Positions 1-12,900 of a stretch of DNA of 64,000 nt are shown piece after piece (position 1 is the stretch's first letter; each line of letters begins with the position of its first letter). The notes beneath the pieces are model-generated. The model did not search any database, was not told where the DNA came from, and saw nothing but the letters and a program-made list of their open reading frames with translations. Source of the DNA: Zeus faber. Its lineage: Eukaryota > Chordata > Actinopteri > Zeiformes > Zeidae. The position numbers and the translations under genes are program-made. The stretch is from NCBI GenBank assembly GCA_960531495.1, contig OY482862.1, positions 8,722,155 to 8,786,154 of the forward strand, read 5' to 3'.

Positions 1-1489
1 TGTTCTGTGACTTGGTTCATTCAGCTAGCTCCCAGAATGCAAATGGGGTTGGCGGACAAACAAAGCCACATGGCTACTTAACATACTGCTGAATGGGCCA
101 ATCACTGTTTGTTCTTGTGTTTTGAGGAAATGTTGAACAGCTTCATCAACACACAACTCTTTTTGTTTTTAAAAAAGCTTAAATTTAACAGTAAGAATAT
201 ACATGTTTTATAAAAGTGGAATTATTAAGAAGTTTAAAAGTACGGACAACACAACAAAATGTAGTCTATCAATAATATGAATCTCGGAAAATCAGCCACA
301 GTGTGTCATTTAATATATAAATGTGCCTATGCCATATATCATCTAAGTTCATGGAGTAATTATGTTTACTAACCCCAACCCTACCCCAGTTACACTCTGA
401 GAAACCATCGATCAACGTTGTTCAGCACTGTTCAGTGTCTTGGTAAGTGAACTGTGTTTCCCCATGTAATCTAACAGGAATAATTAACTCCATGGTTTAA
501 CATTTTTCTACTATTTATAAATCAAACTCAGTTTTGAAAATATGTTGAGAAAAAAAAATACCTCACACACCAACAAATCTGGAAAAATCTAATTTTCCTT
601 CAAGAAAGGTTTTTTCAACTTATTTGTCTGCTCCTAGTTATTTTAGAAATGTGCGAGATAGCGGGTTTTGTTGCGGTGGGTCACAAATGGGGTATTTTTG
701 AGTACTTTCCTATGCCCAAAAATGGGCCTGAGGAAGAGCATCTTCATAGTTGGAGAGGTATGACTCACTGAGGAACTCACTCCAAGGAACACCCCTCAGG
801 AAAAGAACCACATAGAAGCAGCTGACCAGCTGCATTCAGGGGGCATTCTGCCCGGAAGATGGACACAATAAAACCAAGACAAGGAGCTTCTCCTCCAAGC
901 TTCTCTTTTTGTGAGTGATCGAGAGACCAAGTTCTTGTCTTTGCAAGTAATCGAGAGACCAAGTCAAGCCAAAGCCGTCCCCGGGAAATTAGACACAAAA
1001 TCTCCCAGCCTGGAGGTTGCTTGGTTCCAGAATTAATTTGGTAATATTGACCGGACATCTGCAACACCACGTAGCCGAACCCTGGATTCCTTGGGACGAG
1101 GAAGGATGCTATTCTGGGAATGGTGCCAACAGCATCTGATTAAGGACTGGAGCGACCTTGGCCATCGCCACTCTGTTCTCACTAAATTAAATGGAATGGG
1201 TATGTTTTATCATTTTATTATTTTACTTAACTTTTGTTCATTATTTTACTTTTCATTTATGTTCTAATTTTATTCTTATTCTAACCTGATTGTATTGCCC
1301 CACTGTGATGCTTATGCAAAATTAATATTATTTCTGTATTAAAGTAAAAGTTTTGTAGTAATCTATTATGGATATAATTATGGAGAGAAATCCTCTTTGT
1401 TTACTGTAAAAAGTTAGGAAACTGCGCATGATAGGATCTAAAGAGTTAGTCTAGCCTCCCATATTAATAACAGATCCTTGTAGCAAAAT
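1..1489. other. AT-rich non-coding stretch upstream of slc15a2 exons
   Basis: No exon or recognisable transposon protein is visible here. The sequence is AT-rich with short poly-A and poly-T runs. Positions 915-934 and 946-965 hold two near-identical 20-base units (core atcgagagaccaag) with a 31-base period, inside a more GC-balanced block at about 740-1190 that could be part of an unclassified repeat. The first coding exon of slc15a2 could lie here or before the window, but no ATG exon with a fitting phase-0 donor was found. Confidence 0.5.
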
Positions 1490-2648
1490 ATGCTTGCCTC
1501 TAAATAAATTTGTCCATGATCAGGCCCACCACGACAGTAGCGTCAGCAACATGATGATGGTGTTGGAGCTGGACCTGGCCACACAGTCATGTGTGTACAG
1601 GGAGTACAGAAGTGGGCTGATGATGCAGCCCTGGAGGGATCCTTTGTTCAGGGTGAGGGTGCTGGACATGTACCTCTCCACACTAACCACCTGGTTGTGA
1701 GGAAGTCCAGTATACAGGCACACAGCGGAGTGTTCAGTGCTAGCTTCCGGAGTTTTGACAGCCAGTCTGGTGTGGACTATGGTATTGAAAGCTGAACTGT
1801 AGTCGATGAACAGCAATCTCACATCGTCCACATTCCTGCCATCCAGGTGCGTGAGCATGGTGTGCAGTACCTGGGAGACTGCGACGTCCATGGATCTGTT
1901 TGGCCGGTACGCAAACTGCAGTGGGTCAATGGTGCGGGGGAGGGAGGCGCAGATGTAATCCTTAATCAGCTTCTCGAAGCACTTCATGACCACCTAGGGG
2001 AGAGCCACTGGACGGTAATCATTCAAGCTGGCTGGAGCAGTGCTCTTTGGCACAGGGATGATGGTGGACCTCTTTAAGCAGGGGACTCAACTAGTGAGGC
2101 GTTGAATATCCAAATAAGCACAGGGGCTAGCTGGTTAGCACAGGTCTTCTTTACTCGCCCAGATATGCCATCTGGGCCCGCAGCTTTCCTGGTATTCACA
2201 CATCAGACCCCTCCTGACGGCATGCTCAGACACTGAGAGTGCATGCTCGTCCCCAGCGCTGCAATTCCAATTAGCCTGCAAGCTAGCGGTGTTTTACCAG
2301 CCTCAAACCGCACATAAAAGGAGTTCAATTAGTTGGATAGGGAGGCGCCCACACTCGTGGCTGGGGAGGGGCTGCTCTTGTAGTTGCTAATAGTCTGCAG
2401 CCCCTGCCACAAGCGTCTGGTGTCCCGTTGCTCCATCTGTAGCTCCACTGTGTCTCTGTATGGCTGTTTAGCATCCTTCACTGCCCTCCGCAGTTTGTAT
2501 GATGCCCCTTTGTAACTGTCCATGTTTCCAGATACAAGACCTTTGTTGTAAGTGGCCGTGCGAGCATTCAGAGCGCTGTGGATGGATTTATCGACCAGTG
2601 TCTGGTTCGGAAATATCCAAACTTTAACCGAGGGAACGATGCTGTCCG

Positions 2649-2689
2649 CTAATGTAGCTATAAAGCTCATAGCTTTATAGCTACATTAG
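2649..2689. repeat. Perfect 19-bp inverted repeat with 3-nt loop
   Basis: The arms 2649-2667 and 2671-2689 are exact reverse complements separated by cat. The left arm is LINE sequence (compare about 31060-31080 in the full copy). The right arm is an inverted duplicate of it, placed exactly at the break between the LINE and the LTR fragment. Confidence 0.9.
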
Positions 2690-2694
2690 GGAAG

Positions 2695-2934
2695 TGAATG
2701 TGACCTGTGACCTATGTAGGGGAACCAAATGGTAAATGTTGTCTTTGGGCCAGTATAAAAGACCTGCGTGAGTGGCATTCAACAGAGAATCCTTCCGGCT
2801 CGGTTCTCTCCCAGACCGTCCATGGCAAGTCTGGTCTGATGCTGTTCTTTTGTAGTAAATCTATTATTTTACTCAAGTCAGCGTCAGCGGTCACTCCTTC
2901 TTCATTAACGCATCAAATTCATCAAGAAACTACA
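2695..2934 (+). mobile_element. 5'-truncated solo LTR of the retroviral element found at 34297-41025
   Basis: Read on the plus strand, this segment matches the reverse complement of both LTRs of the element at 34297-41025. It shares the block around gacctatgtagggg, a TATA-like stretch (cagtataaaagac, near 2753) and the terminal part ending in gaaactaca at 2934. LINE sequence resumes immediately after it. The LTR start is missing, and no primer-binding region or internal sequence follows, so it is a truncated solo LTR. Confidence 0.75.
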
Positions 2935-3300
2935 TTGGCAAGGAGGATACTGGGCAGAGGTGGACGGTAAGGTTGTGTCCTCATTCTGATCAGAATGCTG
3001 CCTCGCTTCCCACTGTGCTTCCTCCATCGGCCCACCCATGGATTAGCGACTGCGTTGATGTTGTTATTTTCCTTGTTGAGAGTGTTGGCACATAAAATCT
3101 CCACAGGCCACTCCGGATCAGCGGATAAGATGTCCCAAAGTTGTTCTTTCATAGAAGTTTTTATATCCAAGAGTGCATCGTGGTCCTAGGAGATCACTGT
3201 CGATGACTTTTTGATGAACATGGTGTAGTAAAATGAAAGAAATACAAAATTGTGAGCAATCAACACAGAGCGCTCGCACAGGCGACCACAAGCCAACTGA

Positions 3301-3937
3301 TAGCTGTCATTAACTGAAGTGGCTTTGAGTTGTATCCTATTGCAGGCCACTTATGAGGTATAGCCGAAACTGTGAGGCTAACTGGTGTAGACAGTTAGCA
3401 GCTGGAGGAATCTTCTCTCCAACTAGCCTTAGTATTTTAAGAATCCTGTTAAGTTACAATGCCTTGAAGGCTAAGAATCTAACCCCTTAGAAAGAGGGCT
3501 AGTCTGGAGTGCTGTAAGGCGCTAATGTCCCGGGAGCCAGGTTAAAAGAAATAAATACGAACAGTGTCATTTGAAAAAAGTGACATTGTACCAGGTCATT
3601 GTACACACAAACACAGATATCTGTGTTTCCCTCAGCTTTTGTTCATATTTTTAATGGTTAATATTTGTTTCAAAGGTAAAGTATTGCACTGTATATTGTA
3701 ACAAATGCTTGGCTTATTAACTAATACTTTGTTTACTGGTTTGCTAATACACTTTGCATTTGTACTTTGAGTTGTATATTTTTGCAAATTTTTCTCTTTC
3801 CCTCTGTTTGTGTGTGTGAGAGAGGGAGAGCTTGTAGTTTTTTTTATTCTTCCCACTTTACCTGGAGTTGCCAAGTGGGATTTACATTTACTCTCATATT
3901 AAACTTTGCCTCCTTCTCTCTTTGTGGCCCTTCTCAG
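3301..3937. other. Non-coding stretch before the first identified slc15a2 exon
   Basis: No gene is visible. The last 35 bases before 3938 form a good 3' splice site, with a pyrimidine-rich tract ending ttctcag. The open reading frame that runs into the exon from about 3767 is intron read-through and does not resemble the PepT2 N-terminus. Confidence 0.5.
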
Positions 3938-6900
3938 AAACTATGTGGCACCAACTACCCGGTCAGCATCGCCTTTGTGGTGGTGAATGAGTTCTGTGAG
4001 CGGTTCTCATACTATGGCATGAAAGGTATGCAGCCTCTACAACAATGCAACGAACAATATCTATCATTATCAATGTGGATCAGAGGCTATCTGGAGTTGA
4101 TGACACTATGTGGTTTCTAACTGTAGGGGGCTGCTTTTGTTGGGTTCATGTGTGAAATGAAGGGTTGACACTTACTGTATATACATACAGTATACTGTAT
4201 GTACTGACAGTAAAGGTAAAATTGACTGGGTCTGAATTGCTTCTGAATTCCCCCTGGGGATGAATAAAGTCTTATCTTAGTAAAGATGTTATTGGTTGAT
4301 TATGAAAGCATTTGAACTTTATGTTCCAAACTAATACGATTGTGTATGATGATGGTTCTGACAATGATTTATGCCAAGGAAATGACTTGTACTTGCTAAT
4401 AAATTGAGATGGTCTAAATGAAGATGTGAAGAATTGGACGGGTCTAATTGGTACACATGGTACAGTCGTTTTCATTTAGCGTCTGTGTGTCCATATGTAG
4501 CGGTGTTGACACTCTACTTTGTCAGCTACCTTCATTGGGACAAGGACCTTTCCACATCCGTCTACCATGCCTTCAGCAGCCTCTGCTACTTCACACCTGT
4601 CCTGGGGGCCCTTATTGCTGACTCCTGGTTGGGCAAGTTCAAGTGAGCCCCCACATTTTTCTTTCTTAACTCCCAAATATGGAAAATAAATAGCATCTGT
4701 CATGCCGTCTGTGGCTATTTCACACCTGTGAATTAACCTCACGCATGCAACTGATGGAAATGGAAATCTCTTTTAAAAAATAGGAGTTTAATCAGAGAGT
4801 TCTGCATACAAACTAAAGTTCTTGTGTAGGCCAATTTCTGATGCAGAATTTAATGTACTGATTAAAAGTTTCCCCTTCCAGGACCATCATCTACTTGTCA
4901 ATCGTTTATGTCATTGGCCATGTCATCAAGTCCGTTGGGGCCATTCCTACGGTGGGGGACACCACTATGCACATGTAAGTCAATTCCCAATCGTCAGGAT
5001 GTATCAGTCATTACGGCAAAAAGGAAGACAGAAGAGTTATGATTAACAAATGCTTGGTGCTTGTGTGTATGTATGTGTCGCAGTGTTCTGTCCATGTCAG
5101 GTCTGATCCTCATCGCATTTGGCACCGGTGGAATCAAGCCTTGTGTGGCGGCGTTTGGAGGTGACCAGTTTGATGAGGAGCATGTAAGGCCAAACAATCC
5201 TTATAAAAAAGAAAACTTTGGTAGACTTCCGGTGAAGCTATGAACAGGTCTGAGGCATAGTTTTTTATTCTGTCTCAATCGGTCTTAAAAACACCCCCTA
5301 TTTGAAAACTTTAACTCGCAAACTTTGAGGGGAGAGAAATGAGTGGCAGGGAAATAACAGAGAAGTCAGAAATGTTTAAGAAAGCAGGTAATGTCCAAAA
5401 AAGACCAAATAGAGCCCTCCAACAAGGTTAATGGCCTCTTGCTAGCTAGGAGAGAAGAAGTTACGGAGCCTGGAGATGAGGTGCTCCATGAAATGTCGTC
5501 AATCCTTTAAGACCTCTGCGACTATAAACCTCTATCTCTGAGCTCTATTAACGTCTCTCTCCGAGAGGGGGATTTAAGGAAAGACTTGAAATGAAGAGCT
5601 GAAAATGCTAAAACATGAGCTTAACCAGAACCTGAGGTCGAGGGGACACTCCAAGCTCAGGGCCAGGCTATCACCGAGACGGAGGAGCGCATTTCAGATG
5701 TGGAAGCAAGCAGAGCTGTAACCAAGGAGGCCCTATTATGTCTGCTGAAAGAACAATTGCAGGAACAGACTGAAGGAAAAAGTGACCAATCTGGAAAGCA
5801 GATCCAGAAGAAACAACATTCAGATGTACAGGGTGCCTGAGGACTCGGAGGGTGACTCGCTGATTACGTTTGTGGAAAATCTGCTGACTACGAAATTCCC
5901 TTACCTGATGGTATGTCTCTCCAAATTCAACGTGCTCATACAGCTCTGACACAGAAGCCAGGACCCAAAGCTAATCCAAGGTCCATCGTTTTAAACTTCC
6001 TGCAGTTTGACGTAAAAAAAAACAAGAGAAAGGGATTCGCTTCCAAACCCTGTTCATGATCAGAATCCACTGAGCCCCTGACCACGGACCTACGACTACA
6101 GGAGGTTACACAGCGTGGTGATTTCAGGTGGCCACAACTAGAGAGGACCTGGGCTACAGCATGAAGCAGAATGTACAGAAGGCATTTCCATGGCAACAAG
6201 CAGACGCTAGGGACGGAGGAAAACGAATGGAGACGAGTGAGACAAAAGCTTCAAGAGACCACGTCAACATTAAAAGAATGGAAACCATACAGAACAATAA
6301 ATTAACTGACTGGAAATAAGTAACTTTTAGTCATTCATTACAATATAACACAATTCACAAATACTGCAAATCAGCGAATGAACGGATCAGCATTGTGGTT
6401 TATGTTGCACTTATCTAGGGGATATGGAATATTCATGCAGGGCGGTTGTCGTATTTTCGTCTGCCACACGCCATCCGAGTGGCGTTTTGAGGGCCCTCCA
6501 GCACAGAGATAAAAATGGCTTGAAAACACACCAGTTTATTCTAGAGAGTGGGCAATATGGAACAAGCCTGGAGCAGATGGGAAGTTATGACATGTTATGA
6601 CAAGGGCTCCTCTCCTGTGTGTGTAGGGTTGGGGGTTTTAACTGTTGCCCGTTGATTACTCTAATGAGCAACAGGCGTACAGACACGCTGATCCTGGGCC
6701 CAATTATCTAGACCCAAGACAGCCTGCTTAAACCACACCAACCCCACACCACAGCAGTCATTCCACCTTTGGGGGGTTACCATTTGGGTCTTTTCCTTCC
6801 ACCCTCCAACAGGGACTTTAAAGGGACAAGGGTCCTCCTATTCTGGGAAGTCTCTGTACTTGTTCTGATGTTCTTAAGTGTGTTCTTTAAAAATAAATAA

Positions 6901-9900
6901 ATAAATAATAATAATAAGACAACTTTAGGCATCCTGGAGTCTCTCCCCACTGTTCTCTGCAATAAATAAAGAAACTGCCCCAAAAATGTTTAAAAAATAG
7001 ATCAATTCAAAAAATAAAATAAGAACCACATCACATCTCTACGATGACCTGTACCAGACATAACGATAAAATCTTGAATGTCTCAAATTGTCTTCTTTAA
7101 CTTCTTAAGTGCCAAACAAAATCAATCCTGCATCAAGACACAATGAATGTAATAAAAATGTGATCATTTATTACTTATACTACAACTATGTCAACAGTTA
7201 CTTTGCCACAAAACAATATAAATCTTGTGTGTGGTCCAAAGCCAGTAAGCCTTCTCTCTACAGGTGGTGGAGAGGAGGAAATTCTTCTCTATTTTCTACA
7301 TGTCCATCAATGCTGGGAGTGTCTTATCGACTATCATAACACCTATTCTTAGAGGTCAGTGTCCATGATCCCATTGTGTTAAGTTCAAAATGCAGAAATA
7401 AATCCACAAATGACCGTATAACTCGCCTGTATGATCCTTTAGGTGATGTCACATGTTTTGGTGGCCAGTGCTACGCGTTGGCCTTTGGGGTTCCTGCAGC
7501 ACTGATGATTGTGGCTTTGGGTTAGTGTCCTCTCTTTTACTTGGGGAACTTTTTTGGCAGTCATAGATAAGGTGTGGAGGTTAAAACCTCATATTTCCAA
7601 GAGTGTTATGTTGCAATGCATTAAATGATCAGTTGAACACCTTTTTCTGGGGAATCTGGGCATATCATTGTTTCAAACGCCTTCCAATCGCATGCTTTCA
7701 GGAAGGAGTGTGTTAACCATTACTCACATTTCTTTGAGTGTTTACTAGCATTAATATCTAACCTGCTCATGTTGTCAGTCTAGGTCCGTGGCAATGTAAA
7801 CCTGGCTGTTCTGACTTGCTCTGTTTAACAAAAGTCATCAGGTTTGTCATGATAATGCCCTTCTTGATCCTTTTGGGATTCTTGGTTGACTGACTCAACC
7901 AGAGCTAGAGCTGACCATGCATTATCAAAACACTCTGGAGAAAATTAATTAAAAAAGAATGGATTGCTGCCGCTAGTAGCGGCTATGAATTGCGCATTAA
8001 TTGTACCTGCTATCTGCGCAGTATTAGCATATCCTCCAGTGTCCGATTCACAAAAGATATTGCGCTAATAATATGCCAGTACAAGCATGACCATAAAGCT
8101 TTGCTCCTGAGTGGAATTTGTGGCCATTTTGTGTCTGATCACAATTATCCATGTGGCAAAGGAAATCATCTGTGCGTCTCCATTGGAGAGTCACTGCGCA
8201 TTTACGCCACTGCTTGACACTTGTCTGTTTTACAAATTATCAGCAAAACTTAAAATATAACTACCGTCCGACAATTATTCTAAGTGTGTAATGAAAATCT
8301 AGAATTGTATGTATGTATATAAAATCCTTGGAGGGTCTGCGCCAGTGCTGTGCCAAATCCTGACGGGGGGATTTGAAAATACTGGAAATTGTCCTGCCCA
8401 GTTACGCACAGGGAGACCCCGTTACACAGAGACCCCGTTACACAGAGAGGGTCCCCACATAACGCATAACAAGACGGAGGGGGGGGGGGGGTTACTTAGT
8501 ATTTTTTATTTTATGTGCATTTAAATAGTATGAGTACATCTATAAAAAATGTACTCTTCCCACATGGTTCATTTATTGCATGAAGAAAATGTGAATAATA
8601 TTAAAGATTTTACTTGAAAAATTCTAGTTCTCACTGAATCTTAATATTACAATTCAGAAATGATAAGAGTTGTTTTAATATATATAACTCTACCACAAAG
8701 TTCCGGGCCACTGCACTGAAAGGCCTGCGGAGCTCTCCATGGTTCTGTAGGTTCGATGCCATCTTTGGCTCAATGCCAGTTTTGACCACTTTATTGCTAT
8801 TCCCTGTAATTTTTCTGTTGTACTTTGGATATCTTTTGAGTTTAATAGGAATCGTTTTTGTCAACATTTGTAACGGCTTTTTTGTACAAAAAATTATTTA
8901 GTTTCAACAAGTACGTTTGAAAACTATAATAATAACTATAATAATAATCTCAAAATATTATTTACAGATCACTGGAAAGTCTGGCCGTGACACCCTTTAT
9001 AAATGTGTTCAGTTGCACCAGAATTGGACGATATTTGCAACGAGGCTCATTTGCATAGAAAGGGGCCAATTTTGCACAAAATGTATGAACACCTCCTAAT
9101 TTGAATACGTGCAAATAGCACCTGTGGACCGAGAGGCTATTTGCTATGCGGTATTTGCTATGAGGCTATGCAGTACATTTCACCATTTATGAGTGCTTTG
9201 TGAATTAGACGCTCGCTTATTCTGTTATTTGCGCAGCTTCAGTGGCCACAAAAGCTGTGCAATCACTTTGTGAATTCGCCCAACAGCGTTTTCCAAGGCT
9301 GGATTGGTACCCCCAGCCTAATCTGAGGCTGAGGCAGTTGACGCAGAACCCCCCCCACACACACACACTCACATGTGCACACGGGAGCACACACGCATAC
9401 AAGCACACGACACCCACCCCAGCCATTAAACCCCACCTTCATTATTTTGAACATCCATCTAACCTGGCATGTCAAATCCAGCAGGGGATTATATACTATA
9501 GCTGGGATTATACTAAAAAAACAAACAAAACAGACAGACGCAGTGTTCTAGACTCCCTCCGGACTCTACAGGTGTTCTGTGCTCTGCCAGCAGCACACAC
9601 GCCACACAATGCATCACGGCCTGGGATGGAGACCAGGGTCTCACTGGGGAGCAGCGCAGAGGTTCGGTTAAAACAATCAATAAAGTAGGCGTTTTCTTTT
9701 TCGTTTTTTTTCCATTTCATTTCCATTTTTGGGGGCCGCTTTCTGAAATCTCACAACAAAGGATAAAGAGCAGGGTAGCAATAAAAGGACCAAGTTGTAT
9801 AATTATCCCGGAGAAAGGAGCCGTCCCATCCCCTGGTCTGGGAGGAGCCTGAGGTGGCGGTGGCGGCTGCTGCTTCCCTAGGATGGACCCTCTACCCCCC

Positions 9901-12900
9901 GGTCACGGGTGTGTCCGAATGCGCTCTGTGCTGCTGCATTCAGTGCATTGTTCCTCCAATATCTGAACCAAACTGAACCAAACCAAGGAAGAAAGAAAAA
10001 TCTTACGGCAATTTATTTCTTCTTTTTGAGGATTTCTCCAGACATGGAGAAAAGCTCTGTACGCGGCTACTTGTCCAGCCATCCCTCCAATAAAACAAAC
10101 AGTTATGATACTTGGAAACAACTTCTATTTCATTCTGGTTGGATCATTTTCAAGATCAAGAGAATGGGTAAAGCTTTGTGTCAAAGGTCGAGCCCTGCAT
10201 ACATTTTCTATTCTATTTTTCTTTATAAGTAAGTACTTAAGTAATCCCCAAAAGGAAATTCCAGAGTTGCAGCAGACAGACATGACAAAACACACATTAT
10301 TTACAAAAACACACATTGTTTTTGAATCAATTCTACACATATATTTAGACATATATATACATATATATATACATACATATATACACATAAATGCACATAT
10401 ACAGATACACATACAAATACATGTGTATATCCATAAACATATGAAATAACTAAATAAATAAAAAATGGCAATAATAATAAAAATAAATAGAATAAAATAT
10501 AAGTTAACTGAGTGAAAGGTAAAGCTTAAAAGTGGAAGTTAAATGCGAAGTAAAAATGTGCCATGTGCATTGCCATTAAGAGGAGGAGTTTCCTCTCCTG
10601 GCACAGAGGGGAGTCTTTGTAGATGGCTATTGCGGTGGGCCAGAATTACCTCCTGTAACGGCCCTTATTGCAGCGGAGCTAAAGGAGCCTCCGGCTCAAG
10701 ACCCTCTGCTGTCTGACCAGTATGTTGTGAAGGGGGTGTGCAATGTTGTCCATTATGCTGAGCAGCTTGCGCAACATCCTTCTCTCCACAACCAGCCTTA
10801 GGGGCTTGTTCAGTTTCTTTCTTCATAGGGATGGTAGCTCAGGCGGTAGAGCTGGTGGTCTAGTGATCCAAAGGTTGCTGGTTCGATCCCAGGCTCCTCC
10901 TGCTAGCATGCTGTAGTGTCCTTGAGCAAGACACTTAACCCCTAATTGCTCCTGATGGCTGCGTCCGTCGGTGTTTAAAGAATTGTAAGTCGCCTTGGAT
11001 AAAAGCGTCTGCTAAATGTAATCTAATTCTTGAAGTTTCTGGCTCAAATGCTTCTGCCCCAACAGAAGACTGCAAAGAAAATTGCACTATCCACAACAGA
11101 CAGATAAAAGATATGCAACTCAGGGGCTCCTGGGCTTGTACCTAGATTGCCCATATGCTAGATCCTGGATTGGTGTTTTCGAATAAAAGGGGCAGGGGAC
11201 TCCGGAGCAGGGACAAAAATATATTGTATGTCATCAAACATTTTATTTGTCTTTGTAAGAGTCATCTAAGTTTTATTTATTGTATTTTTAATTTCTGTTA
11301 TGTCTGTTCTATGTTGGCAAGAAATAAAACTTGACTCATGATATGTATCATATGAAGTGTATATTTTTGTGAAAGAATAATTGTTTTTCACAGACTACTA
11401 TTACAAATGGAAAGTTTAAGTTGAAACTTAAATCACAATAATTGCAGCATTGTGATAAAATTAAATTGTGTGGTCCCGGCCGATTCCAGTCTATATTTTT
11501 CAGGATGTGCCACCTGGCTAACTGGCAGGGCTGAATGTAGCTGAAATCATCAGGCAGCACCTCAACGTAACCAAACTGTTATTCATAAGAGATGTAGGAG
11601 AAATGACATAATCATAATCATAATCAAGCATTCTGTTGGTGTCTGGTTATTCGGCAGCAGATTTCAGTCACAGAGGACATTAAGGCAAATACCTTGCTGT
11701 TGGCGTATCTTAATCTTATGTGGTTGTCATAAATCTTTACCACAGGCCCAGAGTAGTTGTTTCGGTTATTCAGAGCAAACCATTTCTGCCGCAAATGATG
11801 ACCATTGCTCTCCTGAGAGGAGATACTGACATCTTCTAATGTCTTTTGAAGTTGTATTCATCGCTGGCAGTGGGATGTACAAGAAGAATCCGCCAGTGGG
11901 AAATATCCTTTCTGATGTCGGCAAGTGCATTGTGGTGAGTCATTATGTTCGAAGGGACCAAGAGAAGAAGGCTGAAGAAATCTGGCATTTCTCCTGAAAG
12001 CAAAATGCAATAAATGTATTGCATATAGCAATAACTTAAAAACAGTCATGGTTTTTATTGAAAGAAGGTAAAACATTTAAACCATAAAAACAGATCGTGT
12101 TCAAAGCCTCTGTCTCAATAAGGCGTAGGGGTTTGTAGCATTACATTGAGGCATTGGTTGGCCTATGTTCCTAGACATATGCAATGTTTTTTTATCCCCC
12201 AAAACCGAGGGCTGGACTTCAACTGCAGTCTTTCAATTTTACACCCAGGATTCCAATAGGGATGAACACAGACTGCATCACAGACCCAAATAACTTTATT
12301 CAGCACACACTCCGCATTTTTCGCCCGCAGTTCGCAATCAGAAACCGCTGGAGAAGATCCAAGCATGACGTGCAAAGGAACCACTGGCTGGACTGGGCTG
12401 AGGAGAAGTACTCGGTATGCTGCTTATATACTACACCCTCCACCTGAATGTAAGGTCTCATCGTTGCATTATCTCCATGGAAGAACTTTTAAACTGTCCC
12501 AGCCGAGTGAACACGGAGGCTCCTTTCAAGATGCTTTACATAATTGAAGAGCTTGTTAATAATAATGAGGTATTTTTGGTCTTTTGCGCTGCTCGTAACC
12601 TGTCGATTGTGATTCTGTGTGTTTGAGCAGAAGCGTCTGATCCAGGAGATCAAGATGGTTCTGAGGGTTCTGACGCTCTACATCCCGCTGCCCATGTTCT
12701 GGGCCCTGTTTGATCAGCAGGTATATCACGAGACAAATGGACTTTGTGCTAGTGCTGCTGTAATTAAAAACCAAGGTCATATTTCAAACACATAAAACAG
12801 ACACACATGTATAAATGTCTTCGTATGTGTTTTAAGTAGGCTTTATTTTATATAGTCCAATTTCAATTTCTCAAGTCAAGCAGAATTAGCTGTTTTCTCT

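Larger units (their letters stand above)
1490..3300 (-). mobile_element. Degenerate L2/Rex1-type LINE, copy A
   Basis: Reverse-strand reading gives reverse transcriptase fragments that match the better copies at 23018-25257 and 28823-32220. They include the RT finger and palm stretch with [12 protein letters not shown] and [17 protein letters not shown] (about 1560-1993) and a linker segment at about 2330-2670. Beyond 2935 the sequence again resembles the 5' end of the full copy (compare 31850-32200). About 0.76 kb of the LINE between its linker and 5' region is missing, and a solo LTR fragment sits there instead. Frameshifts and deletions make it non-functional. The family is placed in the CR1/L2/Rex1 group by RT style; the exact clade is not certain. 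Confidence 0.8.

Noticed and set aside
777..1070. 97-codon reverse frame
   Set aside because: No similarity or coding character; it overlaps a short direct repeat.
9242..9688. 148-codon plus-strand frame
   Set aside because: Runs through a CA-rich stretch in an slc15a2 intron; no domain, and no splice partner in phase.
10828..10900. tRNA gene (A and B boxes present)
   Set aside because: The cloverleaf is incomplete, and the SINE body and LINE-like tail follow. The same unit is at 49801-50006.
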